Source of the DNA: Zasmidium citrigriseum
Taxonomy: Eukaryota > Ascomycota > Dothideomycetes > Mycosphaerellales > Mycosphaerellaceae
Length of the DNA: 64,000 nt
Reading direction: 5' to 3'
Assembly: GCA_002786025.1 (NCBI GenBank)
Contig: NHNW01000004.1
Coordinates: 1,116,001 to 1,180,000 of the forward strand
This document shows positions 59,809-64,000 of the stretch, piece after piece; positions within the stretch are counted from its first letter, which is position 1, and each line of letters starts with the position of its first letter. Below the pieces are notes generated by a model. That model worked only from the letters and a program-made list of their open reading frames with translations. It ran no database searches and had not been told where the DNA came from. Both the position numbers and the translations under genes were made by a program.

Positions 59809-60703
59809 ATGGCAGACAGCAGCGAGCAGAAGACATGGGTGGTTGTGGGAGCATCGCGAGGGATAGGTCACGAGTTCGTGAAGCAATTGCTGGCACGAGG
59901 CGATCGAGTCGTTGCCACAGTGCGGAAGAACAGTCTGGGTCAGGCGGCATCGCTGTGGCCGAATGAGGACCGGTGCCAGGTCTATGACTGCGATATGCTG
60001 AGTGCCGAGAGCATAGCTGTGCTTTTCTGATCGTCTGTCTATGCCTCTCGTAGTGGCTGACTTTCTATGATAGGCATTCGCGGAACGACTGAAGCAGTCA
60101 GGGGTAACTCGCATACACGATCTTGTTCTCAACGCCGGCGTTCTCAAATATCCTAATGTAAAGATAAAGTTTGACAGCAATGGCTGGATCTCACAAGGCT
60201 GATCAGTATCAGCGAGCAACCGAGATCAGCTACGACGATTTTGCCCTCCATCTTCACACAAACACGGTCGGACCCATCATCTGTGCCCAAAAGCTCCTTC
60301 AGACCGGTATCGACATAGAAAGGATCACCTTCATCTCCAGCGATTCGGGCTCAGCTCAGGAGTTTCGAGACTTTGAGGATGGCTTTGCAGCGTATGGTGC
60401 TTCCAAGGCAGCGCTCAATCAAATGCTTCGTCATATGGCTGCTGAGCTGAAGCGGAAAGGGAGCAAAACGATTGTCGTTGCCATCCACCCGGGCGAGGTC
60501 AAGACCGATATGGCTAACGTAGATCTCGGGTGGGAAGTGGAAGGCCAAATGACACCAGAAGAAAGTGTGTCGGCCTGCATCAAAGTCATAGAATCGAAGG
60601 GGCCTGACGAAAGTGGTACCTTCTGGACATGGGAGAACAAGGTATGCAGCAACCCTCAGCCTTCATGGACCTGCTGACTGGTACGAAGCAATACCCATGG
60701 TAA
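59809..60703 (+). CDS. Short-chain dehydrogenase/reductase
   Basis: Four exons (59,809-60,018; 60,074-60,157; 60,213-60,641; 60,689-60,703) give 245 residues, a classical SDR length. The cofactor motif GASRGIG is at residues 14-20, with VLNAGV downstream and the active-site Y-x3-K as YGASKAALNQML preceded by the catalytic Ser in ISSDSGSAQ. HPGEVKTDMA follows. The tiny last exon adds QYPW and a stop, an ending common in this fungal subgroup. The first donor (gtgctt) is weak. A membrane anchor or signal is absent, so the enzyme is probably cytosolic. The substrate cannot be told. The upstream in-frame Met at 59,779 is an alternative start. Confidence 0.85.
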
Positions 60704-60874
60704 ACATGACCAACACAAGGACTTCACGCGAGCGAGGCAAGTCAACAGCAGAGTGTGTGAGATGCGGCATCGAGTGCCTGCTTTTCTCTAGAAGCAACTG
60801 ACTACAGAGGGCCTTTTCCAGCGCCTCACACAAAGAAAAGTGTCGTGAATCTCGTCAACAGCGTCGAATACGCT

Positions 60875-61764
60875 TTACTTCTTCCCAACCATTCCGCGCA
60901 AGACTTTCGCCTCAGCTTCCGCACGAGCGAGCTTCAATCGAAGCTCATCTCGCTCCTGGGTCATCGATTGCAGCGCCTCCTCCAACTCCGTCACCTTGTC
61001 GACCTTGCGCTGTCGATATCGTCGAGCCGCCTCGGTGTTGCGTTGCCGTTTGTGAATTTTGTTGGTTCGCTCAGGTGACTCGCCATAGGAAGAAGCGGAG
61101 CGAGGTGTCGCCATGGATCTTGAGGAAGCCGAAGCCGCCTGGTGGATGTTCTCTAAGGACGGGAACATGGCCTGGTCGTTGAAGGTAGGAGAGCGTTGTA
61201 CCGAGCCGGTCTGGAGCGCGGCTGGATCGGAAAAGACATGCTGGAAGTCGCCAACAGACATGGCGCCGGAGACTCCCAACTGGGGAGCCGTCGATGAGAT
61301 GGTACTTCCACTCCATCCATCATTCGAGTAAGGAAAATGTGATGATGCGTTCGGGATGCCGTTCAATGTAGGCATTGTGGACGCATCCTCGGGAGAGTTT
61401 CTGTTGTTCGTGCCGAGATTACTTCCGCCGGCGACAGCGTCAACGTTGCCGCCGTCGGTGCCGGTGGTGGTGGTACAGGTATCCAAAAGAGTCGTCCAGT
61501 CGAATTGCGGTAGGTCATAAGAATCCCCAACAAGAAATTCATTAGCAAACTGCTGCCAATCGAGCGCAGCAGATGCTTGCGTTCCGCTGGCGTCGGCAGA
61601 CTGCGCTTGAGCTTGCTCCGGCGGCCATTGTTGCAAGTTATTCCTCGGCCTCTTACGCCGAGGCCGTAGCGGCTAGGGTATGGAAAGAAGGAGGTGGTTT
61701 GGAGTGTGCCTGAGGGCGATGATGATGGAGGCCAATGGCTCACGAAGAGGTGTTTTGTACTCAT
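60875..61764 (-). CDS. GCN4-class bZIP transcription factor (IDI-4/JlbA-like)
   Basis: Two exons (61,744-61,764 and 60,875-61,672) give 272 residues. The main exon is clear; the first (MSTKHLF) is less sure but uses a good gtgagc donor and avoids an in-frame stop just upstream of the second exon. A basic stretch PRRKRPRNN lies near the N-terminus. The C-terminus is a textbook bZIP: KRQRNTEAARRYRQRK as DNA-contact region followed by leucine-zipper heptads (VTELEEALQSMTQERDELRL...LRGMVGKK). The basic region resembles the amino-acid-starvation-responsive JlbA/IDI-4 proteins more than CpcA itself, from memory of those families. A perfect TGACTCA word lies 33 bases upstream of the start, suggesting self-regulation. 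Confidence 0.8.
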
Positions 61765-61796
61765 TGAGAGGGACAAAGAGGCTGGGTGAGTGAAAG

Positions 61797-61803
61797 TGAC
61801 TCA
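61797..61803. promoter_or_regulatory. GCN4/CPC1-type site before the bZIP start
   Basis: TGACTCA sits 33 bases upstream of the proposed bZIP ATG. GCN4-class proteins bind this palindrome, and autoregulation through such sites is known for fungal cross-pathway control genes. Use here is inference from position and perfect match. Confidence 0.45.
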
Positions 61804-62844
61804 TTCGCGCTAATGCGAGACACAGCCCCACTCGATACCACCCTTGCGGTGTTCAGCTTTCGGCTGGCCACATACCGTTACGCATGTCCGACCCCGAGAA
61901 GGATACACGCCATAGGGCTTCGCATTTTGCGAGAATAGGCGTACCATTTGAGCTGAGATGTCTAGACTGACTCTTCTCGGCTTTGTTGGCTTCTGACAAA
62001 GCATCCAACATGCATTCCAAACCAACGACTCCACCGATTTGTCGATGAGAGTCTTCGCCAGACGTCGAAAGGGAAAGATACGTGATATGAGTCGGGTCAT
62101 ACGAAAGAAGAAGGCTATGTCGTTCAATGAACAATGTGCCACATGAGCACAGAAAGTGCCCTCATCAAGCCTGAAAGGACTACCGCCGGCCTCTTCAATC
62201 CTCTCATCCGCTACGGGCAAGGATTTGATGCACAAGGCTTCACTTATGCAAGCATGGCCTTATCGATGACTCCTATGGCTGGGTTATATCGTACAGCCTT
62301 GACCGAACCAGATCCATGTCGGCAAGGTCTCGAAATCGACACCGAAGCCGAATCACCGGCATCGAAGGCCCCATCATCGGACGAAGCTATCCGAAGATAT
62401 GGGATACTGAACAGAAACAGGGAGATGTCGCGAAGGAACGATGCTTCAAGGTGGATAAAGATCCTATGTTCTGCATTAGCCAAGACGCCAATTTGTACCC
62501 GAGATGCGGTATGAATGGCCCGCGCATTAAGATGATTGCAGGGCTGGCAGAAAGATGGGATGGTGTGAGGTCAGGCTGCGTCACCATCACTGTTCACGAG
62601 TTGGCCTTCGAGCAGGTTTCTATTGTATCACACCACATACGGACGGAAGACGACAAGACTTCCAGCATGCTAGATCCAGAACAATTCTCTGACGCCATCC
62701 GATCGATGATAAAAGCAGGCTAAGCAAAGTCGTTCTCTCATTCCATTACTGCGTAGTAGATGCTAAACTTTTCGCTAGACTTCTCCACAAATGCCATTAA
62801 CGCCAACAAATTTGGGGGCATATCAATAACGAAAGAACACCAAC
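61804..62844. other. Intergenic region
   Basis: Roughly 1 kb without a gene I can support. A plus-strand open frame of 135 codons at 62,316-62,723 and minus-strand frames near 61,810-62,235 have no family look. The right part should contain the 3' end of the NRPS-like gene. Confidence 0.35.
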
Positions 62845-64000
62845 CTAACTTTTGTTCCGACTCGACACCGTGGTGGAGGCCTTACTCGACCCAATCTTTT
62901 CTCCAACAGAAGCCTCACTCCCGACCCGCAAAGTCCTCTCCGACGTCGACGAACTCTTCAGAGCAGGCAGCGGTCCTCTTCTCCTCTTCGCCCTAGGAAC
63001 CACAGGTGCGCCTTCCCAAGCCGTGTTCTCTGGCAACGACTCGCCCTTCATGACCAACGACAGACTGCCCAGTTGTGCACCCTCAGAGACTGTGCTTCCC
63101 GGCAGACAGATGGAGTAAGGTTTGATACAGCTTCGCTGACCAAAAGAGATACATCCAATCTTCATGATCCTATCTTCGAAGAGATGGGTTTGTGCGCCGC
63201 AGAGTTGGTTGATGACGGCCTCGTCGCCGATGGTCACGCAGTCGTGTTCCGTGATATCGGGGTGCAAGAGCGTGACCCTCTTCCCGATCTTGACGCCGAA
63301 GAGGCGGAAGCACATCGCCAAGTACGGCGTGCCAGTGAGCATCCCCGTAAGCAATGGCATCGTAATGGTCTCGTACGTGCTGGTTATGAACTCGCTGAGC
63401 CAGACGTTCAGACTCCAGAGGGGCCACTCGGCGGGCTTGTATTTCCCGATCAGAATCCACTTGAGGCCGCAAGTGATGAAGAGCGATGGCAGAGCGAACA
63501 TGACGAAGTAGAAGAATGGGAGCATCAGGAGGGTGTTGACGGCGCCGATGTTGTCGTAGTCTAGGTAGGCTATTTGCAGGGCGAAACCTAGACCGAAGAC
63601 GATCATGGCTCGGGGGAGCACGATACGGATGCCTTCGACTGTCAACCGAGCGGCGATGCGGGCGTTCGAGGGTCGGAAGAGGAGCTTGTTGTCGTGGCCT
63701 GTTACGCGGTGGCGAGCGGGCATGAGGACGGGTGGTGATCCGAAGCAAGAGGTGCCGCTGACGAGAGGTTTGTCCGCTGGTGGAGCGATTGACAAGACAC
63801 CTACCAGCGTTCCAGATGCCAGTGTCGTGCCTTGCGGCAGCAGAGAGACGTTTCCTGCGAAAGCCCGGGATTCGAGTTTCGTCTTCTTCAGTGTCAGCTC
63901 GTTGGCTCGAATGTCGACATCTCCCATCATGACACCGTCTGCGACGAAGCTCTCCTCGCCGACTTCCAGCAACTCGAAGTTCAGACCACGAGCCGTCGAA
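62845..64000 (-). CDS. NRPS-like protein, C-terminal part with beta-helix terminal domain (partial)
   Basis: The frame is open from the window edge to a stop at 62,845, giving about 385 residues. The part seen matches the C-terminal module of Pls/PosA-type non-ribosomal peptide synthetases. Several transmembrane helices are visible (ALQIAYLDYDN flanks, then MLPFFYFVMFALPSLFITCG and an ITMPLLTGMLTG region), followed by left-handed beta-helix hexapeptide repeats (IGKRVTLLHPDITEHDCVTI, IGDEAVIN, IGCISFGQRSCIKPYSICLP, GSTVSEGAQLGSLSLVMKGE). In bacterial polylysine synthetase this membrane module performs chain elongation; fungal members have unclear products. The adenylation and carrier domains should lie beyond 64,000. 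The Arg/Ser-rich tail is probably disordered. Confidence 0.8.
   Translation of the reverse strand, partial: STARGLNFELLEVGEESFVADGVMMGDVDIRANELTLKKTKLESRAFAGNVSLLPQGTTLASGTLVGVLSIAPPADKPLVSGTSCFGSPPVLMPARHRVTGHDNKLLFRPSNARIAARLTVEGIRIVLPRAMIVFGLGFALQIAYLDYDNIGAVNTLLMLPFFYFVMFALPSLFITCGLKWILIGKYKPAEWPLWSLNVWLSEFITSTYETITMPLLTGMLTGTPYLAMCFRLFGVKIGKRVTLLHPDITEHDCVTIGDEAVINQLCGAQTHLFEDRIMKIGCISFGQRSCIKPYSICLPGSTVSEGAQLGSLSLVMKGESLPENTAWEGAPVVPRAKRRRGPLPALKSSSTSERTLRVGSEASVGEKIGSSKASTTVSSRNKS

Noticed and set aside
1..64000. CRISPR arrays and tRNA genes
   Set aside because: No regularly spaced short repeats of CRISPR type were seen, as expected for a fungus, and I could not support any tRNA cloverleaf by eye.

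Overview
The window is nuclear DNA of a filamentous ascomycete. Short (about 40-75 bp) GT-AG introns, fungal Zn2Cys6 regulators, a fungal-type alpha-amylase and saturated repeat-induced point mutation (RIP) all point this way. A Dothideomycete is my best guess, but that is inference from overall style.

The window has two unlike halves. Positions 1 to about 33,090 are a transposon cluster mutated almost to completion by RIP. CpA and its complement TpG are nearly absent: I counted none of either in bases 1-600. ATG, TGG, TGA, Cys, His and Gln codons are therefore almost all gone, which is why no ordinary reading frame survives. Reading TAA/TAG as former Gln/Trp codons, the layout can still be recovered. 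A Helitron on the minus strand (HUH-Y2 Rep plus Pif1-like helicase) occupies about 10,250-13,612 and 27,640-30,350. It is split by a 14,027-bp Ty3-type retrotransposon (13,613-27,639, minus strand) with 103-bp LTRs, a perfect 5-bp target duplication and a polypurine tract. That retrotransposon carries gag, protease, RT, RNase H, integrase and chromodomain, followed by a further open frame of about 1,400 codons that I cannot identify. To the left (6,257-10,208) is a less mutated tandem LTR-gag-LTR-gag-LTR doublet of a small one-ORF element. The outer flanks (1-6,256 and 30,350-33,090) are RIPed repeats that I cannot assign; they share a block of about 0.5-0.65 kb.

After about 33,090 the sequence is ordinary gene-bearing euchromatin. 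In order: a Zn2Cys6 regulator (+) beside a maleylacetate reductase (-); ribosomal protein S3 (+); a secreted GH13 alpha-amylase (-) whose fourth intron holds a dispersed repeat; a Whi5/Nrm1-type G1/S repressor (+) whose tail overlaps a second Zn2Cys6 regulator (-); a large GH63-like glucosidase (-); anthranilate synthase component I (-); a coiled-coil protein of unknown function (+); an Stc1-domain protein (-); cytochrome c (-); a short-chain dehydrogenase (+); a GCN4-class bZIP (-); and the 3' end of an NRPS-like protein with a beta-helix terminal domain (-), cut by the window edge.

Most of these genes are unrelated neighbours. Possible functional links are the regulator/maleylacetate reductase pair (aromatic catabolism), and the bZIP and trpE, which both carry a perfect GCN4/CPC1-type TGA(C/G)TCA site. 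The Stc1-domain protein belongs to a family that recruits heterochromatin machinery in fission yeast, which is of interest beside a silenced transposon island. Splice sites were placed by hand and by protein-family continuity.
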